64,000 bases of DNA from Desulfomonilaceae bacterium (GTDB lineage: Bacteria; Desulfobacterota; Desulfomonilia; Desulfomonilales; Desulfomonilaceae), in contig JBAZSD010000002.1 of assembly GCA_041662605.1 (NCBI GenBank), positions 124,001-188,000 of the forward strand, in the 5' to 3' direction. Shown here piece by piece: positions 1 to 9,051 of this stretch (its first letter is position 1; every line of letters starts with the position of its first letter). Below the pieces are notes generated by a model. The model saw only the letters and a list, made by a program, of their open reading frames with translations. It was not told the origin of the DNA and did not search any database. Position numbers and translations under genes: made by a program.

Positions 1-35
1 AATGACGTTTCGTTTATTATTGATACGATTCGCTA

Positions 36-869
36 TTAGAAAAATTCAGGGAAACGGAGAAAATCCGTAATAATGATTTTCCCCAGCAACACGTAGAGAA
101 TTGCCGCTGAGGATATGAATGGACCAAACGGGATCAATGAATCTGACGATATCCTCTTGTACAAAGCGCCGATAAGTCCTACAAGGCATCCGGTGAATGA
201 GGCCACGAACAAAGTGAATATCGTCCCTTCTACCCCAGTGAACGCTCCGACCATCGCCATGAGCTTCACATCTCCGCCTCCCAGACCATCCGCGCCCTTG
301 ATCAGTTTGTACAGGTACGCCGGAATATATAGGATTGTGGCTCCAAGCAAAACTCCACCAGCAGATGATTTCCAGTTCATGTCAGGTAAAAACTCAAGGC
401 TCGAAAACAGAAAACCAAATACTACGCCGGTCAGAGAAATGATGTCAGGGATAATCATCTTTTCCATGTCTATCCTGAAAATGGCGATTAACATGGCAAG
501 GAACAGAATCAGCGTGAAGAAAACCGGGCTTAAACCGAATTTTAAAAATATTGACAACGATCCAATGCCACAGAGGAGTTCCACCATAATTTCTTTACGG
601 ATCTCATGCTTTAAATCATGTGAGTCAAGGGTCCTGCAGAGAAAAATTCTTGCCAGATGGATCGAACTGACTGATTTCGATGAAGTTAGCGTTCTTTCAT
701 CTACCCGGGATATTTCATTAAGAAAATAGCGCGTGATCCGATTCACGACAGAACCTATGAAAACACCAAATCCCAAGACGATGAATGAAGTTAAAATTCT
801 TTCAGCGGTATTCACTAGGGAATTCTGCCTTTCTCTGACCCATTCGGATTGGGACCACGGCCTAACCAA
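36..869 (-). CDS. Prepilin peptidase (A24 family, PilD-like)
   Basis: Inner-membrane aspartic protease that would cut the leader peptides of type IV pilin-like or type II secretion pseudopilin precursors. The two catalytic aspartates are visible: D134 in RIDMEKMIIPD and D200 in GGGDVKL. About six hydrophobic segments fill residues 95-277. The N-terminal part corresponds to the methyltransferase domain of classical PilD (a remnant of the usual YPLVELL segment is seen at residues 93-99), but the paired CxxC zinc motifs are missing, so N-methylation may be lost. The first possible start is TTG directly after the stop of the upstream gene; a GTG at residue 19 is an alternative. It is co-directional with the gene at 870-2405 and probably cotranscribed. 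Family call is firm; the exact substrate is not known. Confidence 0.85.
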   Translation of the reverse strand: MVRPWSQSEWVRERQNSLVNTAERILTSFIVLGFGVFIGSVVNRITRYFLNEISRVDERTLTSSKSVSSIHLARIFLCRTLDSHDLKHEIRKEIMVELLCGIGSLSIFLKFGLSPVFFTLILFLAMLIAIFRIDMEKMIIPDIISLTGVVFGFLFSSLEFLPDMNWKSSAGGVLLGATILYIPAYLYKLIKGADGLGGGDVKLMAMVGAFTGVEGTIFTLFVASFTGCLVGLIGALYKRISSDSLIPFGPFISSAAILYVLLGKIIITDFLRFPEFF

Positions 870-2405
870 CTAGCGCTTATAATGTGTTACTAAAACACGA
901 ATTTCGCCTGAACCAATTTGATTAACCAGACCGCGAGCTTCCTCCTCGTCCGGAACAATGGCGAACCAGTCCGATGAATCAATGGTGGAAAAATCCAGAT
1001 CATTTACAATACGCCATTCTTTTTCTTCAAACCAGTTCAAATCGGAGCATGAGATCAACTGGAAGAAGACCTTGGATTCTTTCGGCAGACTCTTGAACTT
1101 GTCCTCACGAATATAAGTCACCTTTCTAGCCCCTTTTCTAAGCAAACAATTTCTACTGAACGCTATTCCGTAAGGCTCGAATGTCTTTCTCATTAACCCT
1201 CTTCGCCATTTACAGATTACATGGAACTGCTCAGGCTTTTGCTCCGTAAGGCAAACCACGGGTGAGTTTCCTCTAACCCATTTTGAACTGGACCGGATTC
1301 TTTTCTCCTGAATGATTCGTCTCAATGTGTCAAAGGCAGTGTGCGAACAACCAGAATCTCCGTATTCCAGACTTCTCAAATAATCCGACCACGTCTGACC
1401 GGGCCATGGCCCGTGACAGGCTCTGGTGTAATGTGTGAGAAGAATTTCTTTGGGCCTGGCTGCCCCCGAAACGCTAAAAGGATCAAATTTGTTTTGTTTT
1501 GGAACAACCTCCGATTGTTGAGCAACAGGGCCCGTTGTTATGGTTTTGGTCGATTTTTTTGCCAGGGACGGTTCCTGTTCATGACCCGGGAAATTCTTGA
1601 CCACAATTTTGCCGGAAACTCTAGCTACACGAAGTATCTCTGACATGTTACCCGACGGTGTGATTTCACAGGGAATCAGGATGTCGGAGAGCGAAGCGGC
1701 AAGTTGGTCTCTTAATCTCCATCGCTGCTTGATCTCCGGTAAGCGACCCGGAGAAAATCCTGATAAAAAGAGTGACTTTTCCATTCGAAAAATATCTTCA
1801 AACTCTTTTAGGAATTCATCTTTATGCATCCCATCGATCATGAACGGTAATGGAGAGTCACACACCATGACCAGGCCACTGAATCGAGCCAACCACGCGA
1901 CCATGAGATAGGAAATCGAACCATAGGAGGAAATCATCGTCCACTGGTTTTTCATGGCGTATCGAGTCAATTTAACAGTGTTTTTGAGCCAGGGTGTATT
2001 TGAGCCTATTGACCTTGATTTTCGTGAATTCAGTATCATTGCGGTTGGGTTATTCAAGATGCCCAAGTCTCCTAATGTGAAAATCACAGAGGAAATGTCA
2101 ACGCACGTTCGAAACATCTGAGACTCTGTTGGGCTACTGACATGAATCCCCCTGTCGTACCAGTGTTGAGCCTCCAGCATGGCACGTTCAATCAGCCTGT
2201 GATTCTTTGCGAAGTTGGGCTTTGAATAATTCGTGCGATCTTTTTCCAAAATCTCTGACTGCAGATATTCTGGAACGGATTCAGTCGGGATTTGTTTGAC
2301 ACACACTGACGCAATCAACTCAGAGCGCCTAAGATAATCAAGCGCTCGAATTCTTGAAAGAATCGCTGTCGCGAATAGCCCCCTTATTTGATTGTTCTCG
2401 TTCAA
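870..2405 (-). CDS. Large protein of unknown function, possible DprA/SLOG-like Rossmann region plus AbiGi-like C-terminus
   Basis: I do not recognise this 511-residue protein with certainty. Residues about 105-195 read like a degraded Rossmann fold of the DprA/SLOG type: a GDLGILNNPTAMILNSRKS segment resembles the strand-loop of DprA, followed by a SSYGS turn and a VCDSPLPFM strand. Residues about 325-480 (HYTRACHGPWPG, VVCLTEQ, YGIAFSRNCL, GARKVTYI, EEKEWRIV) resemble the DUF2971/AbiGi-like proteins found in abortive-infection systems. A low-complexity linker (about 270-310) separates the halves. The start is TTG immediately after the TAA of the 64-residue ORF upstream, which suggests translational coupling. 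A defence or DNA-processing role is only inference. Confidence 0.6.
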   Translation of the reverse strand: MNENNQIRGLFATAILSRIRALDYLRRSELIASVCVKQIPTESVPEYLQSEILEKDRTNYSKPNFAKNHRLIERAMLEAQHWYDRGIHVSSPTESQMFRTCVDISSVIFTLGDLGILNNPTAMILNSRKSRSIGSNTPWLKNTVKLTRYAMKNQWTMISSYGSISYLMVAWLARFSGLVMVCDSPLPFMIDGMHKDEFLKEFEDIFRMEKSLFLSGFSPGRLPEIKQRWRLRDQLAASLSDILIPCEITPSGNMSEILRVARVSGKIVVKNFPGHEQEPSLAKKSTKTITTGPVAQQSEVVPKQNKFDPFSVSGAARPKEILLTHYTRACHGPWPGQTWSDYLRSLEYGDSGCSHTAFDTLRRIIQEKRIRSSSKWVRGNSPVVCLTEQKPEQFHVICKWRRGLMRKTFEPYGIAFSRNCLLRKGARKVTYIREDKFKSLPKESKVFFQLISCSDLNWFEEKEWRIVNDLDFSTIDSSDWFAIVPDEEEARGLVNQIGSGEIRVLVTHYKR

Positions 2406-2600
2406 TTATATTTTGTTCGTCGATATTTCAGTCGTAGGCGTTTGGGATATGTGCGAATTTAGCGCATTTTTCTCCCAAATAGACATTGCTCCCGGTTCAA
2501 TTGATCCATCCAAGGTTCGGAACGCCTCAGTCATCTTGCGTCTTCTTGTCAGAGCCGAGAGCCTTTTCTTCTGCCTTATCCTAGCCCTATTTCGTTTCAT
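2406..2600 (-). CDS. Small basic hypothetical protein
   Basis: A 64-residue ORF whose first 27 residues are highly basic (MKRNRARIRQKKRLSALTRR) and could bind nucleic acid. It starts with ATG about nine bases after a GGGGGA ribosome-binding-like run. Its TAA touches the TTG start of the 511-residue gene, an arrangement typical of coupled genes. No family is recognised, and it could be a chance ORF. Confidence 0.4.
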   Translation of the reverse strand: MKRNRARIRQKKRLSALTRRRKMTEAFRTLDGSIEPGAMSIWEKNALNSHISQTPTTEISTNKI

Positions 2601-2690
2601 CGTTTCTGTTCCCCCGTTTACGGCGAACGGACGACCATCAGAGCCGATTCAATCTAATGATTATAGGCTAACCGTTAAACCTGTATCAAG

Positions 2691-3029
2691 TTAGATGAAA
2701 AGATCCACCACATCACTCTCCAAAACATAGAATGATTCTTTATCTTTATAGAGTTTCTTTGGTTGGGAGATCTTGTACTTGGAGTCATTGACTGCGACCA
2801 CTTTTCCTTCTATGACCTTGAGAGATCCAACTTCTTCAGGAGTGGCCTTCCACGGAATTTCATCCAGATCCACGACGTAATTTCCGTTCCAGTCGCGCAG
2901 AAAAGATGTTCCCGTTTTCTTAAAAATATCCTGCACAGTGTGCCACTCTTCAGACTCCACCACAAACGTCAAATCCTCCTGCGAACCTATGGGAACAACG
3001 AGGAGAAGTTTTATTTCTTTTTCGGACAT
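2691..3029 (-). CDS. Conserved-looking hypothetical protein
   Basis: A 112-residue soluble acidic protein with no signal peptide or membrane segment. An AGGAG ribosome-binding site sits about seven bases before the ATG, so translation is likely. The sequence alternates short hydrophobic strands (IKLLLVVPIG, LTFVVE, YVVDLDEIPW, KVIEGKVVAV, SFYVLESDVVDLFI), suggesting a small all-beta domain. It lies between rodZ and the unknown gene pair in the same direction. I recognise no family and assign no function. Confidence 0.6.
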   Translation of the reverse strand: MSEKEIKLLLVVPIGSQEDLTFVVESEEWHTVQDIFKKTGTSFLRDWNGNYVVDLDEIPWKATPEEVGSLKVIEGKVVAVNDSKYKISQPKKLYKDKESFYVLESDVVDLFI

Positions 3030-3063
3030 TAATACTCCTGATTAACAAATGCCTGTCAAATCA

Positions 3064-3813
3064 TTAAGGTAGGGTCAACGCCAAGGTTTGATTCGGTTTC
3101 CCGAGCACTGGCATTACTCGACCGTCAAATCTCATTCTGATCCCACCCGCATTTCCTGTTATAACTCTAAAATTATTTTTTGCGGTAAAAACCTGTATGT
3201 CCCCAGGGGACATCAACATTTCTTCTGCTGGGCCATTATCAGGTTCCACGCGGACCCAAGCGTTAGCTATGGCTTTTATTTCAAGGACTTTCTTTCCAGC
3301 TTGGGTTGGTTTAACCGTTGTTAGAGAAGGTCGAGACTTTTCACGACGGCCAGGTTGCGCGCTAACAGGAGTTCCTGTTTTGCTTATTGTATCATTGGCT
3401 TTGTGATCTCCCTCTAAAAAAACTCGACTAACTCCTGTCAGAACCAGGATCAACAGGGACAACGCGCCAACGGCTGTCAATACCCTGTTGAACCATACAT
3501 TCTGAACAAATGATAGCCCATGCTGACTCGATTCGACGGGGACCAGGCTCTTTTCTTCTACAAGGCTATGGGGCTGCTGTTCGCCAATGAAATCCTCAAG
3601 TTTCTTGACAGTGTCGTCAACATCCTGCCCAAGTTCACGAGCGTAAGATCTTACAAAACCTTTTACAAAAACCAGTGGGGGCAATAGATCGTATCGATCG
3701 TTCTCCAGAAAATCCAGATTTGTCATAGCTATTTTTGTGCTGAGGGAGATATCTTCCAGACTCTTACCTTTCTCTTCTCTAAGTTCTTTGAGGTACAGTC
3801 CAAAAGATTCCAT
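3064..3813 (-). CDS. rodZ: RodZ-like helix-turn-helix membrane protein
   Basis: RodZ-type proteins link MreB to the cell-wall elongation machinery. The layout fits: a Cro/CI-like HTH_25 domain at residues 5-75 (SFGLYLKELREEKGKSLEDI, then the LLPPLVFVKGFVRSYA signature), a charged juxtamembrane stretch, one transmembrane helix at about 111-130 (VLTAVGALSLLILVLTGVSR), a basic linker, and a C-terminal DUF4115-type beta domain at about 173-249 (AWVRVEPDNG). The length of 249 residues is normal for the shorter RodZ proteins. It is divergent from comEC across 289 bases. No mre genes are present in the window, so the role rests on domain structure. Confidence 0.85.
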   Translation of the reverse strand: MESFGLYLKELREEKGKSLEDISLSTKIAMTNLDFLENDRYDLLPPLVFVKGFVRSYARELGQDVDDTVKKLEDFIGEQQPHSLVEEKSLVPVESSQHGLSFVQNVWFNRVLTAVGALSLLILVLTGVSRVFLEGDHKANDTISKTGTPVSAQPGRREKSRPSLTTVKPTQAGKKVLEIKAIANAWVRVEPDNGPAEEMLMSPGDIQVFTAKNNFRVITGNAGGIRMRFDGRVMPVLGKPNQTLALTLP

Positions 3814-4102
3814 AACTTATATGACCTGTCCGGATTGGGAAATGAGAACTATCACATTAAGACCAACAAGATTCCGGTCCCATTGAATAGAAGATGTGAT
3901 ATAGCTGAACTCTAGCGATTTCCTGAACACTCGACTTTTTTGTTCGTGAGAAATCGTTACATTTCGATTATCATCACGTATTGTGTTGATCAAGGATTTA
4001 TTCAACCTCCGCGTAAGGATCGGGGAAAAATTCTTGAAAGCGCTTAAAGTTTTTCTCGGCATTTAATTTAGGACGCTACGCCCTAATTCCAGAAACATTT
4101 CA

Positions 4103-6658
4103 ATGATCAAAAAATACGGTTCTTTAGGGGAATGGATCATCGCGCGGCCGGCGTCTATAGCATTTATAGCCATGGTAGTGGGTATTCTCCTGGCTCGCCT
4201 ATGGTCCAAACCAATTGATGAAAAAATAATCACTTTATTCCTAGTTTTTGCCTTAGGGCTTGGAATTGCCACTCAGGCCACAAAGAATCAGGTCCTTGTA
4301 TGGTCGTTCCTCGTTTCGGCTTTTCTTCTCCTGGGCTTTTCTCTGGCGACTGATTCTTCGAAGGTTACTCCTGAGAACATCTTATCATCAAAGAAACGAG
4401 TAATCACAGCCAGGGTCTCGCGCGTTTTAGCGAATAGCTCTGATTACAGAATCATACTACTTGAGTCAGGACAATTTGTAGATGAAAATCTTGAACTCCC
4501 TGGTCGTGGCCGGTTGAGTCTTCGAGAGAACTCTGCGCCGCTGATCGCAGGAGATCTGATATCGTTTCGGTCAAGCGTCCGTATTCCTGCCAACCGCGGA
4601 AACCCAGGCGAATATGATTGGGAGATGGACTGCAAGAGCGAGTCTATAAACTGGTTGGTAAACGCTCGCGGTCCTCAATCCGTTGTCATTTTACGAACTG
4701 GATCGCCGGTCAGTCCGTATGCTCTCCTTTCAAGGCTACGTCAATCGATGTCCAAATTTCTCGAGAAGTACTCCGGCCGTTTCTTCAGCCCTGCCGACGC
4801 CTCAGCGATCAAAGCGATTCACAAAGGAATTATATTGGGGGATCGCGCTGAAATCGACAGTGAATTGAACAAAGCTTTTTCAAACAGCGGCCTCGTTCAC
4901 ATGCTTTCAGCATCGGGCTCGCACGTAACTATAGTTGCGGCCATGACATTTTTTTCAACCAAACTCCTCTTAAGATTCTTTCCTTATCTATTGCTATGGA
5001 TCCCTTTGCCAAAGATCGCTGCGTTTTTTTGCATTCCTACAATCAGTGTCTATTGCTTTCTGGTGGGATTGAAACCGCCAGCGATGCGCGCTGGAATCGT
5101 TGGGGTTACGTTGGCGCTTGCTCTGATTTCAGAGCGCAAATGGGATTCCTTAAACAGTTTGGCGTTGTCAGCGTTGTTGATCGTTCTTTTTTATCCCTTT
5201 TCGATCTTTACACCCAGTTTTCAGCTATCATTCGCCGCTGTCTCGGGAATATTGATTATTATCAAGAGCCCATTTTTCTTAAGAATTTCCAATCCGAATC
5301 TGGATTCAGCCTCAGCATCCAGTTTGGAAAAAATCGGCTCGAAAGAAAAACCCGGCTTCTCGATTGGCGCTATAAAACGCCCAATCTTGGCCATAGTTTT
5401 GTCCTCTTTTGCGGCCACCATGGCAATCACGCCGCTGATAGTTCACATGTTCCATTCTGTTCCTCTTTATTCAATACCGGCCAATCTGGCCGCTGATTGC
5501 GCTTTGACTGTCGGGCTATCTCTTGGGTTAATTTCGACTTTTTTCGGGGCGTTCTTTCCTGAAATAGGCCAATGGTTATTGGCGCCGGCGGATGTTTTCG
5601 TGTGGATTGTGATAAAAATAGCCGTGTTTACCGATAAATTACCATGGGCGACTCTAAAAATTCCAAACCTGGGGTATTGGGGATTGTTAGTCTCCTGCGC
5701 CACTACGTTGGTGACCTTTTGTTTTCTGTTGAAGCCAACCAAAAAGGTTGGATTGATCGCCTTATCGAGCTGGGGGATCTTGATTGGGTCTTTGCTTGTA
5801 GGTCAGGTCGTTCTGAAAAATTCCCCTATTCTTAGAATAGTTTTCCTTAATGTAGGTAACGCCGACGCTACCTTTATCAAGCCACCAGGAGCGTCGGGGA
5901 TATTTATAGACACGGGTCCCGGAACGCCATATTTCGACGCCGGCCGTTCAATCATCGCCCCATTTCTTCTGTGGCAGGCCGTAAGTAAACTTGAGGCTAT
6001 AATAATAAGCCATCCACAGGCCGATCATATGGGAGGGACAGGAACAATCCTGGAGAATTTCAAGACCGAAACTTTGTTCATAAATCCAGCCGGAGAATCA
6101 GACTCAAGAGTTACCAACCTAACGTCCTTTGCTCGTTCGCTCGGAACAAAAACTACCTTCGCAGACACCTCCATAGGAGAGATCCTTGTCGGCTCTACCC
6201 GAATAACTTTTGTCCACCCCAAAGCGTCTGCGGGACTGGCGAATAGCGCCAAAATTAATGACATATCCGTTGTGGCGAGACTGGACTACAGAAACTTCTC
6301 GGCTCTGTTCACAGGAGACCTCGAGAGAGGCGGAGCGAACGAACTGTTGGGAACTGGAACAAGGCTTTCAGTAACTGTCCTGAAAGTACCTCACCACGGC
6401 GGAAAAACGAGCGCGACATCTCGGGACTTCTTAAGATCGGTCCATCCCAGAATCGCCGTAATATCTGCCGAATATCCGCCAAAAGGGGGTTTACCCGACG
6501 TAAATGTAATTGATCGTTTAACTGACGCGGGAGCCTCAGTTTATTGGACCGGTAAAGATGGGGCTATTACCATAGAGACAGATGGAATCAACTCGTTAAA
6601 GGTTATTACAGGGAAAGATAACAAAAAACTGTCTTTCCCGAATGCCATGAAGAATTAG
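4103..6658 (+). CDS. comEC: ComEC/Rec2-family DNA internalisation protein
   Basis: Polytopic membrane protein that would form the channel for single-stranded DNA entering the cytoplasm in natural transformation. Order of parts: N-terminal transmembrane helices (about 17-90), an OB-fold-like DUF4131 segment (about 105-200), the competence domain with HMLSASGSHV and a bundle of helices (about 225-560), and a C-terminal metallo-beta-lactamase-like domain (about 580-830). In the latter, the motif is HPQADH at 637-642; most ComEC proteins have Asp where this one has Gln639. The VPHHGG motif near residue 765 is intact. The length of 851 residues is usual. The ATG at 4103 gives a full-length N-terminus. 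Confidence 0.93.
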   Translation: MIKKYGSLGEWIIARPASIAFIAMVVGILLARLWSKPIDEKIITLFLVFALGLGIATQATKNQVLVWSFLVSAFLLLGFSLATDSSKVTPENILSSKKRVITARVSRVLANSSDYRIILLESGQFVDENLELPGRGRLSLRENSAPLIAGDLISFRSSVRIPANRGNPGEYDWEMDCKSESINWLVNARGPQSVVILRTGSPVSPYALLSRLRQSMSKFLEKYSGRFFSPADASAIKAIHKGIILGDRAEIDSELNKAFSNSGLVHMLSASGSHVTIVAAMTFFSTKLLLRFFPYLLLWIPLPKIAAFFCIPTISVYCFLVGLKPPAMRAGIVGVTLALALISERKWDSLNSLALSALLIVLFYPFSIFTPSFQLSFAAVSGILIIIKSPFFLRISNPNLDSASASSLEKIGSKEKPGFSIGAIKRPILAIVLSSFAATMAITPLIVHMFHSVPLYSIPANLAADCALTVGLSLGLISTFFGAFFPEIGQWLLAPADVFVWIVIKIAVFTDKLPWATLKIPNLGYWGLLVSCATTLVTFCFLLKPTKKVGLIALSSWGILIGSLLVGQVVLKNSPILRIVFLNVGNADATFIKPPGASGIFIDTGPGTPYFDAGRSIIAPFLLWQAVSKLEAIIISHPQADHMGGTGTILENFKTETLFINPAGESDSRVTNLTSFARSLGTKTTFADTSIGEILVGSTRITFVHPKASAGLANSAKINDISVVARLDYRNFSALFTGDLERGGANELLGTGTRLSVTVLKVPHHGGKTSATSRDFLRSVHPRIAVISAEYPPKGGLPDVNVIDRLTDAGASVYWTGKDGAITIETDGINSLKVITGKDNKKLSFPNAMKN

Positions 6659-6703
6659 CTAGAATGAACCAAGTTGAGACGAATGGTCGTGGTCCATCAA
6701 AGT

Positions 6704-6732
6704 TTGCGCGAAACGACGTTTCAGTATATAAT
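6704..6732 (+). promoter_or_regulatory. Probable sigma70 promoter of tRNA-Leu
   Basis: A TTGCGC -35 box (6704-6709) and a perfect TATAAT -10 box (6727-6732) are separated by 17 bases. The mature tRNA begins 33 bases downstream of the -10 box, leaving room for a short 5' leader removed by RNase P. Confidence 0.6.
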
Positions 6733-6765
6733 TGCGCCTGAAAACAATTATTGAGTTGGTTCAGA

Positions 6766-6851
6766 GCGAGAGTGGCGGAATTTGGCAGACGCACCGGACT
6801 TAGGATCCGGCGGGGTAACCCATGGGGGTTCGAGTCCCCCCTCTCGCACCA
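6766..6851 (+). tRNA. tRNA-Leu (anticodon UAG)
   Basis: The 7-bp acceptor stem GCGAGAG/CTCTCGC closes the cloverleaf, with A73 and an encoded CCA at the 3' end. The anticodon arm is CCGGA-CTTAGGA-TCCGG, giving anticodon TAG (reads CUA codons). A long variable arm (GGCGGGGTAACCCATG region) marks a class II tRNA as expected for leucine, and the T arm GGGGGTTCGAGTCCCC is canonical. 86 nt including CCA. Confidence 0.97.
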
Positions 6852-6895
6852 TTTGATCGAAATGATGAAAACAAACAGGAAATGAGCGTTATACA

Positions 6896-7195
6896 ATGAA
6901 AAAGCTTATGTTCATAGCCGTTTTAGGCTGCGCGTTTGTGTTTTCCCAATATTCTGAGGCTCCAGCCCAGTATTACTCTTATTATTACCCCTATTATTAC
7001 GCCCCTCCGGGGTATTACCCCCCTCCTCCAACAAAGCAGAGCGCTCCTGTCACACCATATTACTTTCGCATGATGCCGGACCCGTACCAATCCTGGAGGT
7101 GGGACAGGAAGAACCGCTGGGAAGATTATCAACAGTCGATCCGTAGTCCGCTGAACCGCGAATCGGACCTTGAGTACATGCTCAGAACCTTTTGA
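6896..7195 (+). CDS. Small secreted Tyr/Pro-rich protein
   Basis: A 99-residue protein with a clear Sec signal peptide (KKLMFIAVLGCAFVFSQYS, likely cut near residue 24 after APA). The mature part begins with a tyrosine-rich tract (YYSYYYPYYYAPPGYYPPPP, residues about 26-45), followed by a charged Trp/Arg/Asp segment (SWRWDRKNRWEDY). Such low-complexity tails occur in small envelope or surface proteins of deltaproteobacteria, but I know of no defined function. It begins 45 bases after the tRNA and no strong ribosome-binding site is seen. The codon pattern is coherent, so a real gene is likely. Confidence 0.6.
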   Translation: MKKLMFIAVLGCAFVFSQYSEAPAQYYSYYYPYYYAPPGYYPPPPTKQSAPVTPYYFRMMPDPYQSWRWDRKNRWEDYQQSIRSPLNRESDLEYMLRTF

Positions 7196-7608
7196 AAAAA
7201 ACTTTCTCGATTCTCTTCAAACCCAGGGGTCATTCAGAATTCGTAGAGATAGTAATACAGCCCTACAGCTACAATAAGAGCGCCTACCGCAATTATTTTT
7301 GTTAGAATATATGTTTCCATGAATGCATTATATTCGGGATGAAATTTTTTAGAAGTGAAAAGCGCTTAACAAAAATAAAAAGGCTAAGCAGATTTGTTCT
7401 TGCAGTTTATGAACGCTTATGGTAAACCGTTTTATTAGCTAATCGGCATAACCCACTGATCATAGTGTTTTAATTATGGACTGATGCAGGTCAAAAAGGC
7501 TGGTCATCAGCGTTCGGTTAGACATATCCCTAAGTATACTGCTACTGAATCCTTACTAAAAATATAAATCCGGCTCAAACTTACAATTTTTCGGGGGGCC
7601 GTTCAAAA
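7196..7608. other. Intergenic region before the secretin gene
   Basis: 413 bases with no gene longer than 30 codons. It holds one possible membrane microprotein on the minus strand (7234-7320). The GGGGGGCC run at 7593-7600 just upstream of 7609 may act as a weak ribosome-binding site for the secretin. I see no convincing promoter, terminator or RNA structure in the rest. Confidence 0.4.
7234..7320 (-). CDS. Possible 28-residue single-pass membrane microprotein
   Basis: Reading leftward from ATG at 7320 gives METYILTK, then about 18 hydrophobic residues (IIAVGALIVAVGLYYY), a short LYEF tail and TGA at 7234-7236. The composition is a textbook single transmembrane helix with a positively charged flank. 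There is no clear Shine-Dalgarno sequence, so this may be chance. Confidence 0.3.
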   Translation of the reverse strand: METYILTKIIAVGALIVAVGLYYYLYEF

Positions 7609-8964
7609 ATGTTTCGCATTTTGTTTTTCGCTTGTTTTGTAATCCAAAAGATTCCCAGGTTTTCGCGTTTCATTACGGTGATCGTTCTAATCCTTGTGGG
7701 AGTTAATCCTCTCGAAGGTTATAACGAGAGGGCAACGGAGAATGGGGTTTTCTTGTATGAAGCCGTCCGAATCAAAAATGGACTGCCGTCTGAAATTACC
7801 AAGATTCTGAGAGGTCTTTTCAATCATGGCCGTGAAATCACAAATGACAACAAGAGCGCCAGTGAAAATAATTTCACGGTGGATGATGCGATTAGACAAT
7901 CGACTGAACCAAAGAAGGAAGAAGAAACCTTTTACCGAAAAGAACCAGATAAAAAGCGATCTCGCCACCGTGCACGACCTAGGGCTGAAAGACCCGATAA
8001 CGAATCACCTCTGATTTGGCCGGACGACAGAAAGTCGTTGATTTTTGTCAGAGATACGGCCAGCAGGATCAGACAAATAAGAAAGATCATCAAATCGTTG
8101 GACAAGCCGGAAGCCCAGATTCGCATTGAAAGCCGCATTGTTCGAGCCAACAAGGATTGGAGCAGAGGCATTGGGATTCTTTGGGGCGGTAGAAACAACC
8201 AATTCGGGGGTGTTAAAACAGATCGATCAAGCTATTGGGGCATAACAGGAAATCAATCCGGATATCCCGCCAATACAGCCACGGGGGCTAACCTCAAACA
8301 GACAATCTTCGTAAACGGAACGCAGCAGCCTACCAGCAGGACCATAACATCGAGTGAAATACCCTCCCGACTTGCCGTCAATCTTCCGGCGAGCGTCGCG
8401 AACCTGGGTGACATCATGGGGTTGGGAATGCAATTTGGACTCCTGGCTAATCAATATATTACTGAACTTGACTTTCGCCTTCAGATCGGAGAGGCGCAGG
8501 GACAGGCCAGGACAGTGGCTCGCCCCAACATTCAAGTCTCGGATGGATCTAACGCTGTCATAAAGAGTGGTTCAGTGCTCAATGTTCAGACTTCTTCACC
8601 ACAGTGGGGCACCAACTCGCATCTGGTTCCAGTTGACCTAAAACTCCAGGTAACACCCAAAATTCTCGCAGACAAAAGAATAAAACTGATAATCACGGTG
8701 ACTGATAACGAGCCGAACCCTCTGCCCACAACGGGAGAATTATATTTGGAACGGGAGGCTCATACCACCATGACCATCGGCGATGGAGAGACATGCGTAA
8801 TAGGCGGAATAATCAGGGATACGGTCATAGGACGTCGTGAGGGTTGGCCAGGCCTGATGAACCTGCCCATAGTAGGAATGTTGTTCAGCAACAAAACAAA
8901 GTCCAAAGAGACGGACGAATTGTTGGTATTTATCAGTCCAAAGGTAGTTTTCAAGCCGAAATAG
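7609..8964 (+). CDS. Secretin-family outer-membrane protein (PilQ/GspD-like)
   Basis: Secretins form multimeric outer-membrane gates for type II secretion, type IV pili or related systems. Residues about 145-190 resemble the last N-domain (LIFVRDTASRIRQIRKIIK, then LDKPEAQIRIESRIV). Residues about 290-450 are the secretin domain, with ARPNIQVSDGSNAVIKSGS, GGIIRDTVIG, LPIVGMLFSN and ELLVFISPKVV signatures. An uncleaved-looking hydrophobic N-terminus (25-35) probably acts as signal sequence. Residues 80-140 are charged and disordered. At 451 residues it is shorter than PilQ/GspD and lacks the tandem KH-like N-domains. It stands alone, with no gsp or pil genes adjacent, so the system served cannot be named. 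Confidence 0.88.
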   Translation: MFRILFFACFVIQKIPRFSRFITVIVLILVGVNPLEGYNERATENGVFLYEAVRIKNGLPSEITKILRGLFNHGREITNDNKSASENNFTVDDAIRQSTEPKKEEETFYRKEPDKKRSRHRARPRAERPDNESPLIWPDDRKSLIFVRDTASRIRQIRKIIKSLDKPEAQIRIESRIVRANKDWSRGIGILWGGRNNQFGGVKTDRSSYWGITGNQSGYPANTATGANLKQTIFVNGTQQPTSRTITSSEIPSRLAVNLPASVANLGDIMGLGMQFGLLANQYITELDFRLQIGEAQGQARTVARPNIQVSDGSNAVIKSGSVLNVQTSSPQWGTNSHLVPVDLKLQVTPKILADKRIKLIITVTDNEPNPLPTTGELYLEREAHTTMTIGDGETCVIGGIIRDTVIGRREGWPGLMNLPIVGMLFSNKTKSKETDELLVFISPKVVFKPK

Positions 8965-9051
8965 GATGAACTCACTTTTGCAGTTGGTCAAATTACAAAT
9001 CGAAACAACTAGCTCAGGAAATTGTTGTTCAGCAGCAGGTAGAATTGGCCT

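Noticed and set aside
115..729. 204-residue plus-strand ORF
   Set aside because: Shadow of the prepilin peptidase gene.
3817..4062. 81-residue ORF between rodZ and comEC
   Set aside because: No family signal and it fills the divergent promoter gap; probably chance.
6606..6896. 96-residue minus-strand ORF
   Set aside because: It is the antisense of tRNA-Leu; the ERGDSNPHGLPRR-type peptide is a known false product of leucine tRNA genes.
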